Source: JAKVCB01 sp963578605 (GTDB taxonomy: Bacteria > Planctomycetota > Planctomycetia > Pirellulales > Lacipirellulaceae). Taken from it: a stretch of DNA of 64,000 nucleotides. The notes beneath the pieces are model-generated. The model was given only the letters and a program-made list of their open reading frames with translations. It was not told the DNA's origin and made no database searches. The stretch's first letter is position 1; every line of letters begins with the position of its first letter. The stretch spans positions 14,991-78,990 of the forward strand of contig CAUZEA010000013.1 in the NCBI GenBank assembly GCA_963578605.1, written 5' to 3'. This document shows positions 52,924-62,824 of the stretch, one piece after another. The translations under genes were made by a program, and so were the position numbers.

Positions 52924-53730
52924 TTAGCTCGGCTCGACCCAATGTCGGTACAGAGGCTTGGCTTTTTCTGGAAGGGACTCATAGGTTTCTTGCCGGAGCC
53001 GTTGCTGGTCGTTTTCGTGAAGCCCCGGCTCGTCGACCCACTGGCGTCTTAGCTCGCTGTTGGGATCGAGCGGTTCCAGATTCAGCCACCAGGGGGCATA
53101 GCGTACCCCTACACTGACACGTGGCTTGTCAGAAGGATTGGCAGGAGCGCAGTGCCACGTACGGCTGTCGAAAAGTGCCATGCTGCCGGCGCCACCCGCC
53201 ACTCGAACTTCGTTCGGATGGGCACTATGAAGATCGATGCCCAGAGCCGGGTCGGTCGGGTTGGTCGGCTGCCGGTGGCTGCCCGGCACGACCAGCGTAC
53301 CTCCATTCTGTTCGGTAAAGGGGGAGATCATCAAAAGCGCAGTCAAATGCATGACAAGATCGGGATAGGGCGCTGGCAGGTGACAGGCTCTCCGCTGATT
53401 GTAGGGCCAATCTGCGTGCCATTCGGACCGCTGTTTGCCTGCTTCATTTGTCTGCAGCGTGGTGAACGAAACGCGCAGATTCTTGCCGAGGAGTTGCTCG
53501 GCGACTGCCAGCACCTGGTCATCGGCAATATAGCCGGCCACGGTCTGGTCAAAATTGATCAGACCCGGAACATGCGAAACGTTCAACTTGTTGAACGCCT
53601 CAGTCCGCCGCCATCTTTTGGCGACGGCCTGCAGGCGCGCGGATACATCGTCACATTCTGCTGCGGGAATGATGTTGGGGATCACCACAAACCCCTCAGC
53701 GCGGATCTGTTCTACCCACTGGTCAATCAT
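52924..53730 (-). CDS. Phytanoyl-CoA dioxygenase (PhyH) family protein
   Basis: 268 residues of the Fe(II)/2-oxoglutarate oxygenase cupin fold. The iron ligands are HAD in SEWHADWPYNQRR and the distal His in FDSRTWHCAPANPSDKPR, which also carries the Arg that binds 2-oxoglutarate (PRVSVGVRYAP). LVMHLTALLMISPFTEQNGG and GTLVVPGSHRQPTNP are family signatures. It hydroxylates an unknown small molecule; PhyH proteins in planctomycetes are numerous and mostly uncharacterised. It stands alone, 149 bp after the FG-GAP gene. Confidence 0.85.
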   Translation of the reverse strand: MIDQWVEQIRAEGFVVIPNIIPAAECDDVSARLQAVAKRWRRTEAFNKLNVSHVPGLINFDQTVAGYIADDQVLAVAEQLLGKNLRVSFTTLQTNEAGKQRSEWHADWPYNQRRACHLPAPYPDLVMHLTALLMISPFTEQNGGTLVVPGSHRQPTNPTDPALGIDLHSAHPNEVRVAGGAGSMALFDSRTWHCAPANPSDKPRVSVGVRYAPWWLNLEPLDPNSELRRQWVDEPGLHENDQQRLRQETYESLPEKAKPLYRHWVEPS

Positions 53731-53879
53731 GAGGTTTCCGTTTGCAATGCTTGTGGGAGGGGCGGTTATTCCCGGGTGTGCGGGCCGTGGGCAGCAGGAC
53801 CAGGGATTTTACCAAATCCTTGTGGCCGGTTCACCTCTCCAGGATCCCTTGCAAAGAGAAACTGCGTGGCAGAAGCGGG

Positions 53880-55322
53880 TCACTCGAATTCGTGAAACCA
53901 GACAAAACGCCGATCGTTGAGCATGACTTCGCGCTGCCCGTCCCCATCGAAGTCAGCCACGCGGGCGAAGTAGCCGTAGCCGAAGTCGTCGGGCCGGCCG
54001 GGAATCTCTCCCCAGTCCTGGGCGATGTTCGCGGTGTAGGGAAAGTCCAGACAACGCTCGCCATGGCCATTGATCACGTAGGGCCAGCCGCCGTCGGTAT
54101 AGATCAACAGATCGGTACCAGCGGGTCCGGCTCCCTTAAGTTGGGTTGTGGGGTCGAAGACGTGGAACTTTTGGCGCTGGCATGGCGCGGCCTGACCTAA
54201 CGGGAAGTTGCGCTGCGGCGTGATCTGCCAAAGCCGATTGCCAGCCAGGTCGTACAAATCGAGCTCAGCTCGTTTTTGGTGAACGAAAATCTGTAGAGGT
54301 CCTGTATTCTGGAGGTAACGGCCGACCTGGCAGTGCTGCGGGTGTGTTCCGTGGCGTTTCCATACGAGCGAACCATCGGCCGCATCGACCAGGTAGGCCG
54401 TATCGCTGGCCGCATAGGCAATCACGGTTTTTCTATGGGCCTTCCCGACCGTCATGTCATCGACGTGCATTTCAGCCGCATCCCACGTTTCGGGGGGAAC
54501 CGGTTGAAACTTCCATCGCCGCGAAAGATCCGAATTCACGCATTCGAAACCGATGAGAAACTCGTCCAACCCATCGCCGTCCAGGTCGATCGACTGGGGG
54601 ATGTGTCCGGAACCCAGGTGCGACTGGCCCTGCGGCTTCAACAGGTTGAGTCGGGCATCGTAAAACCAGGCAGGATTTCCATACTCGTAGCCTGGATACG
54701 CCGACTCGGCATTTTTGATGAGGATGGTCCACCGGTCCTTTGTGTGCGACGTTCGGGCGAGTACCACAGCCTGGGCGTTGTCGGCGACTGCCTTGACCGA
54801 TCGTTCAATGGTTCCGGATACGGCATCGATGATGAGGATCTCACCGTTCTTGACGGCAACAACTTCCAACGTGCCGTCATCGTCGATATCAGCAACATCT
54901 AATGATCGTTCACCCCCGTGCGTCGCATACGGCCGCTCTCCTGTCCAAGGTGTCCCTATCTGCCAAAGCATGTCGCCATCGGCGGTGGTCGCCGTCAGGC
55001 AATAGTGCTGCCTTTCCTGGGGGGTTTGTCGGCTCACAAACGGCGAATGACCATCGTAGACCTTCGAGTGGAACAGCCCCGGCGACTGGAGCCACAGCAC
55101 ATCGACGGCACCATCCTGATCCAGGTCGTAACAAAACGGAGTTCCTCCATAAGGTTGCAATGATCTCTCGGCGGTCAGCTGGAAGCTAAGGGTTGAAGTC
55201 TCCGCAGCGCCAGCCGCAGTCACCTGTTTGTTTTCCCACCACTGGCCCACTCCCGCCCAGAATGCCAGGACAAAGATCGTGGCAACCCGGTAGCGGTTCG
55301 TTTTCTTGTTTAGTTCGTGCAT
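53880..55322 (-). CDS. Exported FG-GAP/VCBS-type beta-propeller protein
   Basis: 480 residues. A membrane or signal segment (NRYRVATIFVLAFWAGVGQ) leads a seven-bladed-propeller-like protein with calcium-loop motifs DLDQDGAVDVLW, DIDDDGTLEVVAV, DLDGDGLDEFLIG and DFDGDGQREVMLND spaced along it. Such propellers occur in integrin-like surface proteins and in rhamnogalacturonan lyases. It is the last gene behind the DUF1549/DUF1553 and DUF1501 genes on the minus strand, with 35 bp after DUF1501, so probably one operon that acts on extracellular polysaccharide. No catalytic motif is seen. Confidence 0.75.
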   Translation of the reverse strand: MHELNKKTNRYRVATIFVLAFWAGVGQWWENKQVTAAGAAETSTLSFQLTAERSLQPYGGTPFCYDLDQDGAVDVLWLQSPGLFHSKVYDGHSPFVSRQTPQERQHYCLTATTADGDMLWQIGTPWTGERPYATHGGERSLDVADIDDDGTLEVVAVKNGEILIIDAVSGTIERSVKAVADNAQAVVLARTSHTKDRWTILIKNAESAYPGYEYGNPAWFYDARLNLLKPQGQSHLGSGHIPQSIDLDGDGLDEFLIGFECVNSDLSRRWKFQPVPPETWDAAEMHVDDMTVGKAHRKTVIAYAASDTAYLVDAADGSLVWKRHGTHPQHCQVGRYLQNTGPLQIFVHQKRAELDLYDLAGNRLWQITPQRNFPLGQAAPCQRQKFHVFDPTTQLKGAGPAGTDLLIYTDGGWPYVINGHGERCLDFPYTANIAQDWGEIPGRPDDFGYGYFARVADFDGDGQREVMLNDRRFVWFHEFE

Positions 55323-55357
55323 CTTTCTAGCCAGGTGAAGCCTGACAGTCCCGCCAG

Positions 55358-56734
55358 CTACGCGATGATATCGTGAACCACCTGGCCATGGACGTCGGTG
55401 AGCCGAAAGTCCCGACCGGAGTAACGGTAGGTCAGCTTTGCGTGATCCAGTCCAAGGAGGTGCAAGATAGTCGCATGCAGATCGTACAGATGAACTTGAT
55501 TCTCCACCGCTTCGTAGCCGAGTTCATCGGTCACCCCATGGGAAAAACCTCCGCGGACGCCACCGCCGGCGAGCCACGCACAATAGCCCTTGGCGTTGTG
55601 GTCCCGACCGTTGGCGAGCTTGCCGTCTAGAACCTGCGTATCGGGCTGTCTGCCGAATTCGCCGATCCACAGCACGAGCGTGTCGTCCAGCATACCACGC
55701 TGCTTGAGGTCGGCTAGCAGGGCCGCAATTGGTTTGTCGATGTTGGCGCAGCGGTCGGTCAAGGATTCAATGTTGGAATGATGGTCCCAGCCACCGTGCG
55801 TGAGCTGAATGAATCGCACACCAGCCTCGGCGAATCTGCGGGCCAGCAGACATTGACGGGCAAAGTTGTCGGTCGGTTCCTGATCGATGCCATACATGGA
55901 CAAAGTTTCGGTTGTTTCCTCAGCGAGGTTCATCACGTGCGGGACAACCGCTTCCATACGTAGTGAAAGATCGAGCGAATCCAAAGCGCCCTGGACGCTA
56001 TGAACGGCCTGGCCACGGGCCAAGAGCGAGCGGTTCAGCGCCTGGGTGAGTTCCACCTGGCGCCTCGCTGTCGTGGTCGGCGCACCGTCAGACCCGATGT
56101 TTTCAATGGTTACATCACGGAGCGACTTCCCTTGCCAGCCAATTCTGGTCGCTTGAAAACTGCTCGGCAGAAAGGCGCTGCCGTAATTCGAGGGCCCGCC
56201 GAACGTCCGCGTCGGATTGATGCTAATGTATCCGGGCAGATCTTCATTCTCGGTGCCCAATCCGTAAAGAATCCAGGAGCCTATCGACGGCCGGGTGAAC
56301 TGGAAACTGCCGGTGTGTAAGAGAGGAATAGCCAGCGGGTGGGCGGAACTGTCGGTCTGCATACTACGGATCACGCATAGCTGATCGGCCTGGCTGGCAA
56401 GATGCGGTAGAAAGTCGGAAATCCACTGGCCACTGTTACCGTGCCGGGCGAAGGGGGTGATCGGACCCATGAGAGGCTTCTTCTCGTCCCGCCCGATTTG
56501 ACCAGACCGTTTTGCCAGCTCTGGCTTGTAGTCGAACATATCGTGCTGACTCGGCCCGCCATTCATGAACAGAAAGATGACCCGCTTGGCGCGGGGAACA
56601 AACCGGAAGGCATCCGGTGCTCGGTTCATTGCCTGGGTCACCTGGGCATGACCCTGCATTGCCGCCCATGCCAGGGACCCAAACGCGGCAGAGCCGGCGT
56701 GCAAACATTGCCGTCGTGAAAATTGTCTTGCCAC
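55358..56734 (-). CDS. DUF1501 Tat-exported sulfatase-like protein
   Basis: 458 residues. The N-terminus MARQFSRRQCLHAGSAAFGS is a twin-arginine signal. RVIFLFMNGGPSQHDMFDYK is the DUF1501 opening, and FIQLTHGGWDHHSNIESLTD and WIGEFGRQPDTQVL carry the conserved His and Asp residues of the alkaline-phosphatase/sulfatase superfamily. HNAKGYCAWLAGGGVRGGFS is the last family motif. DUF1501 proteins pair with DUF1549/DUF1553 proteins throughout planctomycetes; the enzymatic role is unknown although the fold suggests hydrolysis of phosphate or sulfate esters. Confidence 0.9.
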   Translation of the reverse strand: MARQFSRRQCLHAGSAAFGSLAWAAMQGHAQVTQAMNRAPDAFRFVPRAKRVIFLFMNGGPSQHDMFDYKPELAKRSGQIGRDEKKPLMGPITPFARHGNSGQWISDFLPHLASQADQLCVIRSMQTDSSAHPLAIPLLHTGSFQFTRPSIGSWILYGLGTENEDLPGYISINPTRTFGGPSNYGSAFLPSSFQATRIGWQGKSLRDVTIENIGSDGAPTTTARRQVELTQALNRSLLARGQAVHSVQGALDSLDLSLRMEAVVPHVMNLAEETTETLSMYGIDQEPTDNFARQCLLARRFAEAGVRFIQLTHGGWDHHSNIESLTDRCANIDKPIAALLADLKQRGMLDDTLVLWIGEFGRQPDTQVLDGKLANGRDHNAKGYCAWLAGGGVRGGFSHGVTDELGYEAVENQVHLYDLHATILHLLGLDHAKLTYRYSGRDFRLTDVHGQVVHDIIA

Positions 56735-56876
56735 GTTTGATTCTCCAGCTTTCGATCAGGCTAACTTTCGATCAGGACAAGTTGACTCCTGGCGAGATGC
56801 ACACTGTTGACCTGTGGTTTTTACGGGAATTGGCGGACTGCCGTTCGCCCATTCACTCGATTCAAAATCGGGCTCC

Positions 56877-59126
56877 TTAGTTACCGTAATCGATGTCGAC
56901 TAAATAACGAAATTCCGCGCTGCCGAAAAGGGCCTGGCAGAGCGCGTTCCAGGCTTGCACGCTCGGCGAGATGTTTTCTTTCGCGTCGCTTGCTTCTTGC
57001 GGCAGCTTTGCTGCCTCTGAATTGTCGGGTTCGGCATCTTCGGTGTGGCTCAACAGGTCCTCGACCAGTGAAAGTGAGGCCGCTTGTTCTTCCGCCGACG
57101 GCAACCGACCAAATCCCAGCTCAAACGCCAATTGCACGCGGGCTTCGTCACTGGCCGGTGCCTTTTCAAGGAGCAGTTCCGCCATGGCCCGCGAATGCTT
57201 CTGCATCTCCTCATCGTTGCGGAGATAGAGGTCCTGCAAAGGGCCAATGGTTGCGACCCGATCGCCACTCACGAGGTTGGGAGACGGAAAGTCAAACAGC
57301 TCGAACAACTTGGGAGGATAATCGCGCACGACCGGAAGATACACACTACGGTGGTTGCTGGAGGGTCGCAGTTGGTCCAGTCCCACGTCGCGGACCAGCC
57401 GATCTCCCAAGTCGGTTACTGGAGAACCTTCTGGTCGCGACAGGTCGAGCTGGCCGCTTACCGTGAGCAGCGCGTCGCGAATTGCCTCCGCCTCCAGTCG
57501 TCGTGGCGACATCCTCCACAGCATGACGTTTGCCTGATCGACCGCCATACCCCGCTCGTCGGCGGTGCTACTGAGCCGGTACGACCGGCTGAGCACGATC
57601 GTGCGAATCATGTGCTTGACGGACCAGTCTTCTGCCATGAACTCGGAAGCCAGCCAGTCGAGCAATTCTGGATGGCTGGGGGGAGTGCCAAGCTGACCGA
57701 AATCGTCGACCGACCTCACCAGCCCGGCTCCAAACAAGTGACGCCAGATACGGTTGACCATCACCCGCGCGGTCAGCGGATTGTCCCTACGGGTCATCCA
57801 CTGGGCCAGTTCCAGCCGCCCGCTTTGCTCGGCACTGGGGGGAGGAACCGAATCGAGGCGAACACAATGCAAGTAGCCGCGGGGGACCTCTTCGCCCAGA
57901 TTTCCCGGATTGCCACGAATCGCGATCTTGGCATTCACCGGTTTTGCCTGGTCGCGGGCAGAGACGGTGTACCCGGGCCGTGGCGGGGCGCTGGCCTTGA
58001 GATCTTCAACAGCCTTTTCTAATTCAGCAACTTGGGCCTTGAGGGCCGCAATCTCTGTTTCCTTTTCGCCAGCAGCAGGCACTTCGGTTGGGTCTGTGTC
58101 ACCGGTTGCCGGTTGTTGCTCCGAATTTTCGGCTGGCGGCTTCAACTGCTCCTGGGCCTGCTTCAGTTTTTCCTGTTCCTGGGAGAGTTGGTCTGCGGCC
58201 TCTTTGACTTTTACGTCGTGCTCTTGGGCAGCGGCGTGCCTTTGCTGGGCGTGGGGGCCGATCGCAACCAGGTCGGTTGGATGGTTGCTGTATTTCTGCG
58301 CAATTGTGCCGTAAAGCGGCGACGTGCTGGCAAAGATCCCCGCCAATGCATAGTAGTCGTGGCTGGAAATCGGATCGAATTTGTGGTCGTGACACCGCGC
58401 GCAGGCAACGGTCAACCCCAACACCGATCGCATCGTGACGTCGATCAACTCGTCGACCACATCGGCGTCAAACCCTCGCTGACCGTTGTTGTGTCGCTTG
58501 GGACCGATCGCCAAAAAGCCTGTTGCAATTAACAATTCATCGTTCTGTTGTTCGGGAGGGCAATTGCCGTGCAGGAGATCACCGGCCAACTGCTCGCGAA
58601 TGAACTGATCGTACGGCTTGTCGGCGTTGAGCGAGTCGATCACGTAATCTCGATAAGGCCAGGCGTGGGGATAACTGAAATTGAACTCCTTGCCACTCGA
58701 CTCGGCAAACCGTGCCACGTCCAACCAGTGCCGACCCCAGCGCTCTCCAAACTGGGGCGATTCGAGGAGCCGGTCGACCAGTCGCTCAAAACGGTCGGCC
58801 GATTCATCGGCCAGATACGTGTGAATCTCCTCCGGCGACGGGGGAAGTCCAACCAGATCGAAGTAGATCCGCCGCAGCAGTGTCCGCGGTCCTGCATCAC
58901 GAACCGGAGCCAGGCCAGCCGAGTCGAGTCGTGCCAGCACAAAATAATCAATTTCGCGGCGCGGCCAGTTTGGATTTCCTACATCGGGGAGTTCAACGCG
59001 ACAGACTGGTTGGAGAGACCAGCCCTGCTCGTCCTCCACAGAGGTCTTTGACACATCTGCCATGCATGGGGTCAGCCCAAGCGAACAAATGGTCGTGGCA
59101 GACAGGCAACGAATCAACGCAACCAT
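56877..59126 (-). CDS. DUF1549/DUF1553 planctomycete exported protein
   Basis: 749 residues. The signal peptide is MVALIRCLSATTICSLGLTP. DUF1549 covers residues ~45-280 (RREIDYFVLARLDSAGLAPV, RIYFDLVGLPPSPEEIHTYL, ARCHDHKFDPISSHDYYALA). A coiled coil at ~305-375 (LSQEQEKLKQAQEQL, EIAALKAQVAELEKAVEDLK) joins DUF1553 at ~405-745 (TARVMVNRIWRHLFGAGLVR, LDWLASEFMAEDWSVKHMIR). The cytochrome-c module that often precedes DUF1549 is absent. It forms an operon with DUF1501 and the FG-GAP gene; the pair is a planctomycete hallmark of unknown activity. Confidence 0.9.
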   Translation of the reverse strand: MVALIRCLSATTICSLGLTPCMADVSKTSVEDEQGWSLQPVCRVELPDVGNPNWPRREIDYFVLARLDSAGLAPVRDAGPRTLLRRIYFDLVGLPPSPEEIHTYLADESADRFERLVDRLLESPQFGERWGRHWLDVARFAESSGKEFNFSYPHAWPYRDYVIDSLNADKPYDQFIREQLAGDLLHGNCPPEQQNDELLIATGFLAIGPKRHNNGQRGFDADVVDELIDVTMRSVLGLTVACARCHDHKFDPISSHDYYALAGIFASTSPLYGTIAQKYSNHPTDLVAIGPHAQQRHAAAQEHDVKVKEAADQLSQEQEKLKQAQEQLKPPAENSEQQPATGDTDPTEVPAAGEKETEIAALKAQVAELEKAVEDLKASAPPRPGYTVSARDQAKPVNAKIAIRGNPGNLGEEVPRGYLHCVRLDSVPPPSAEQSGRLELAQWMTRRDNPLTARVMVNRIWRHLFGAGLVRSVDDFGQLGTPPSHPELLDWLASEFMAEDWSVKHMIRTIVLSRSYRLSSTADERGMAVDQANVMLWRMSPRRLEAEAIRDALLTVSGQLDLSRPEGSPVTDLGDRLVRDVGLDQLRPSSNHRSVYLPVVRDYPPKLFELFDFPSPNLVSGDRVATIGPLQDLYLRNDEEMQKHSRAMAELLLEKAPASDEARVQLAFELGFGRLPSAEEQAASLSLVEDLLSHTEDAEPDNSEAAKLPQEASDAKENISPSVQAWNALCQALFGSAEFRYLVDIDYGN

Positions 59127-59252
59127 GACATTACCATGCGTGAGGTGGGAGAAACACGGTCGCCAACTGGCCGGGCTTCCTTGCGGGCGGGGGATTCTTT
59201 CGGAACAACTGTGACCACAGCACTGTATGTTAACGCAGTGGCCGTGGGTATG

Positions 59253-59648
59253 TCAAACTCGCGCGAGCCTGATGGCGGGGGTGAAGGCAAGAGAAATGAA
59301 CCCACTCCAGTACTGGCCTGAGATCTCTGAACTCCAGCCCGGCACGACGCTCGCTCCGTAAAGCTCGCCAAGCTTTTCGTCATGTTGCCTGTTGACAAAA
59401 GGTTCGTAAATCAACTTGGGTTCTAATTCATCGAGTTGGCCTCCCATCCCTGCTGCCTCAATCTCCAACTGCTTCTTGAGCCAGCCGGTTGCGGTGATGT
59501 TTCCGAGTGGCAACCGACGAAACTTGCTATTTGACACCTCTTTGAAATTGATATTTGTAACACGCTTTTGCGGCAGCTCTTCTACCCTGATCTGGCAATA
59601 TGGTGGTATCAGTAATAGAAACGGTAGAATTCTCGTGACAGGTTTCAT
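59253..59648 (-). pseudogene. N-terminal stub of a GH127-like (beta-L-arabinofuranosidase-type) protein
   Basis: 131 residues: a signal peptide (MKPVTRILPFLLLIPPYC) followed by RRLPLGNITATGWLKKQLEI, GGQLDELEPKLIYEPF and GWSSEISGQYWSGFISLAFT, which resemble the first ~100 residues of GH127-type exported glycosidases. Those proteins normally exceed 600 residues; here the frame ends at 59253 and no continuation appears in any frame before the DUF1549 gene at 59126. The rest has been deleted, so this is a remnant. Confidence in the family is moderate because only the N-terminal part remains. Confidence 0.5.
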
Positions 59649-59969
59649 GTTGCTTTGTGCCCACTTGAAAACGGACAGGTCGTGCCGGCTAAAAAGATGC
59701 CGTGACGTGGCCAGTATAACACGAACATCGAGAGAATTACTTTTACAGGTCCATTACGTATGCGACATCGCGGGTTCGATTCATCCACGAGTCGACAAAT
59801 GAATCCCGGTACCAAAGACCTGAGACCAAAGCCACCCGCGAATCATCGCAGGTGGCTTGTTCGGTGGAGGTGACGCCTTGGACTCGTAAGGCGACTGGAA
59901 ATTTGAAAACATTCGTTGTGCGAGTCAAAAACAGCAAATCTCAGACGGCCTTCTGGTCCGTTGCGCAGA
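59649..59969. other. Intergenic region downstream of katG
   Basis: 321 bp. Apart from the katG hairpin (59829-59858) no gene is supported. The string GGGTTCGATTC near 59768 recalls a tRNA T-loop, but its stem does not pair. Confidence 0.5.
59829..59858 (-). terminator. Probable katG terminator hairpin
   Basis: AAGCCACC(C)GCGA and TCGC(A)GGTGGCTT pair around ATCA, a 13-step stem with one mismatch, 112 bp after the katG stop. The minus-strand T-run that follows is short (GGCTTTGG), so efficiency is uncertain. Confidence 0.55.
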
Positions 59970-62165
59970 TCAGGCAAGGTCGAAGCGATCAAGATTCATC
60001 ACCTTGTCCCACGCAGCCACAAAGTCGCGCACAAACGCCTGTTGCGAGTCGTCACATGCATAGGCTTCCGCGATGGCTCGGAGTTGGGAGTTCGAACCAA
60101 AGACCAGGTCAACGGCGCTGGCGGTCCACTTGACCTCACCTGTAGCGTGATCCCGTCCTTCGAAAAAGTGCTCGCATCGGGAGGACTTCTGCCACTGGGT
60201 GTTCATGTCGGTCAGGTTTACGAAGAAGTCATTGTTTAACGTCTCAGGCCGATCGGTGAAGACACCAAGCTCAGACTGTCCGACGTTTGCATTCAAAACA
60301 CGCATGCCGCCGATAAGGACCGTCATCTCCGGAGCGGTCAACGTCAGCAGGTGTGCCCGATCCACCAACAGTGCCTCGGCTGGTGTCGTGTGTTCTTTTG
60401 CGAGGTAGTTGCGGAACCCATCTGCAGTCGGTTCGAGCACAGCGAACGAGTCCACGTCCGTTTGCTCCTGTGACGCATCGGTGCGCCCTGGCGAGAAGGG
60501 AACCTGCACATCGTGCCCGGCCTTCGTCGCAGCCTGCTCAACGGCCGCGCACCCGCCCAGAACGATCACGTCCGCGAGCGAGACCTTCTTGCCGCCCGAT
60601 TGCGAACTGTTGAAGTCCGTTTGGATCTGCTCCAGCGTCTGCAGCACGTTCGTCAGTTCGGCCGGGTTGTTGACTTCCCAGTCCTTCTGCGGTGCGAGGC
60701 GAATGCGCGCCCCATTTGCGCCACCGCGCTTGTCGGTGCCGCGGAACGTTGCGGCCGATGCCCAGGCGGTCGAGACCAGTTGAGAGATGGAGAGTCCTGA
60801 TGCGAGGATCTTGCCCTTCAGTTCAGCGATGTCTTGCTCCCCGATCAGTTCATGATCGACCTTGGGGACGGGGTCTTGCCACAACTGCGGTTCGGGAACC
60901 AACGTGCCGAGGCATCGCGAGACGGGCCCCATGTCGCGGTGCGTCAGCTTGTACCACGCCTTGGCAAAAGCTGCTGCAAGCTCTTCCGGGTTTTCGTGAA
61001 AGCGTTTTGAAATCGGCGCATAGATCGGATCCATCTTCAGCGCGAGGTCGGTCGTGAACATCATGGGGGCATGTTTCTTCGACGGATCGTGCGCATCTGG
61101 CACGCTGCCTACTGCCGATGCATCCGTGGGAGTCCACTGTGTCGCACCAGCAGGACTTTGTGTCTGCTCCCACTCGTAGCCGAACAGGTTGTCGAAGTAG
61201 TTGTTGTCCCACTTCACCGGGTCGGTGGTCCATGCGCCTTCCAATCCACTGGTGATCGTATCGTCGGCGTTGCCACTTCCAAAACTGTTCTTCCAGCCCA
61301 GGCCTTGCTCCTCGAGGCTGGCGCCCTCTGGTTCGGGACCGACATACTTGTCTGCATCGGCAGCACCATGAGCTTTGCCAAACGTGTGTCCGCCCGCAAT
61401 CAGCGCAACGGTCTCCTCGTCATCCATCGCCATGCGACCGAACGTCTCTCGAATGTCGGTGGCGGCAGCGAGCGGATCTGGGGTGCCATTGGGCCCCTCC
61501 GGATTCACGTAGATCAGGCCCATCTGAACAGCACCGAGAGGATTCTCGAGATCTCTTTCGCCGGTGTAGCGATTATCGCCAAGCCATTCACTCTCAGGCC
61601 CCCAGTAAATGTCTGCTTCTGGCTCCCAGGTGTCCTCGCGCCCGCCGGCGAAACCGAGCGTCTTGAATCCCATCGATTCCAGGGCACAGTTGCCGGTAAA
61701 GACCATCAGGTCGGCCCACGACAGTTTTCGGCCGTACTTTTGCTTGATTGGCCAGAGCAACCGGCGCGCCTTGTCGAGGCTCACATTGTCGGGCCAACTG
61801 TTGAGGGGGGCAAAGCGGAGTGTGCCGGAAGATGCACCACCGCGGCCGTCGCCAATGCGGTACGTGCCTGCACTGTGCCATGCCATTCGAATGAAGAGCG
61901 GTCCATAGTGGCCGTAATCGGCCGGCCACCAGTCCTGCGATGTCGTCATCAACTTGTCGATATCCTGCTTGAGGGCATTCAAGTCGAGGCTTTTGAACTC
62001 CTCGGCGTAGTTGAAATCCTCGTCCATCGGATCGGACAGGGGCGAGTTCTGGTGGAGTATCTGTAGGTTTAACTGGTTCGGCCACCAGTCTCGATTCGAC
62101 GAGGCCCCAGCCTTGGTATGTGTGTAATTTCCGCCCATCACGGGGCACTTGCTTTCGGTGGTCAT
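59970..62165 (-). CDS. katG: Catalase-peroxidase KatG
   Basis: 731 residues from the ATG at 62165 (MTTESKCPVMGGNYTHTKAG), supported by GGAGAG upstream; an earlier ATG at 62201 would add twelve residues. Distal heme residues are in PLFIRMAWHSAGTYRIGDGR, including the Trp of the Met-Tyr-Trp adduct; the Tyr is in MGLIYVNPEGPNG; the proximal His is in VALIAGGHTFGKAHGA. The C-terminal half repeats the fold without heme (ADVIVLGGCAAVEQAATKAG). It converts hydrogen peroxide to water and oxygen and protects against oxidative stress. No regulator is adjacent. Confidence 0.95.
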   Translation of the reverse strand: MTTESKCPVMGGNYTHTKAGASSNRDWWPNQLNLQILHQNSPLSDPMDEDFNYAEEFKSLDLNALKQDIDKLMTTSQDWWPADYGHYGPLFIRMAWHSAGTYRIGDGRGGASSGTLRFAPLNSWPDNVSLDKARRLLWPIKQKYGRKLSWADLMVFTGNCALESMGFKTLGFAGGREDTWEPEADIYWGPESEWLGDNRYTGERDLENPLGAVQMGLIYVNPEGPNGTPDPLAAATDIRETFGRMAMDDEETVALIAGGHTFGKAHGAADADKYVGPEPEGASLEEQGLGWKNSFGSGNADDTITSGLEGAWTTDPVKWDNNYFDNLFGYEWEQTQSPAGATQWTPTDASAVGSVPDAHDPSKKHAPMMFTTDLALKMDPIYAPISKRFHENPEELAAAFAKAWYKLTHRDMGPVSRCLGTLVPEPQLWQDPVPKVDHELIGEQDIAELKGKILASGLSISQLVSTAWASAATFRGTDKRGGANGARIRLAPQKDWEVNNPAELTNVLQTLEQIQTDFNSSQSGGKKVSLADVIVLGGCAAVEQAATKAGHDVQVPFSPGRTDASQEQTDVDSFAVLEPTADGFRNYLAKEHTTPAEALLVDRAHLLTLTAPEMTVLIGGMRVLNANVGQSELGVFTDRPETLNNDFFVNLTDMNTQWQKSSRCEHFFEGRDHATGEVKWTASAVDLVFGSNSQLRAIAEAYACDDSQQAFVRDFVAAWDKVMNLDRFDLA

Positions 62166-62824
62166 ACTTGCTCTCCAAACGAGTTCTACATTTTTTGTCA
62201 ACGTGTTCTATATACAAGGATCCTAAGTTTTTGTGAAGTAGCGACCCGCGCGCCGTTGTCTTTTCGAAGGATACCAATGGACCTGGCCAATCGCGTGGAC
62301 CTGGCCAATCGCAGCAGTACTTTTTTTGTCACCCCGAAGCGGCACGCAATTTAGTCGACTTGAGATTCAAGAGGCAAAATAGTGGTTATGCTACTGTTCG
62401 TCAAACGCTTGGACGCGACGACCGACTTACCAGTGGCGGGTTACCCCATCGTCGCTGACCAACGGAACCCCGCAATTTTGAGCCTTGTAGCGCGTCGAGG
62501 GCTTACGGTTTTGCGATGGGGCCAACGACCGACACCCGCGGTCGATTGGCGGCAACCCAGTTTCCGTAAACAGAATTCACATATTATTTGGATAGAAATA
62601 ACAAAGCCCGCCACTGTTTGCAGGCAAGCATCGTGAAGCTCTGGTCCCAACCAGGTAGAGCTCGATTTCAGCCATCTTCTTTTCTGGAAAAATCTCGCCG
62701 TTTGATGTCTGGGCCCACAGCAGCTCCAACGCACATCAAGCTCACAATCCTACTGCGGCGTTGCCCTGCTGGCGGGCCATGGTGACGGCGATTCGGCCAG
62801 TATCAAATATGGTCCCTGTTGGCA
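62166..62824. other. Intergenic region with 18-bp tandem duplication
   Basis: 659 bp between katG and the isomerase relic. TGGACCTGGCCAATCGCG at 62278-62295 is repeated at 62296-62313 with one change. No gene is supported; the open frames present have no protein-like composition. The katG promoter should lie close to 62200, where the sequence is AT-rich (TTTTTTGTCAACGTG on the plus strand). Confidence 0.5.

Noticed and set aside
59755..59790. tRNA-like T-arm (GGGTTCGATTC)
   Set aside because: The bases around the loop do not form the 5-bp stem and no acceptor or anticodon arm could be found.
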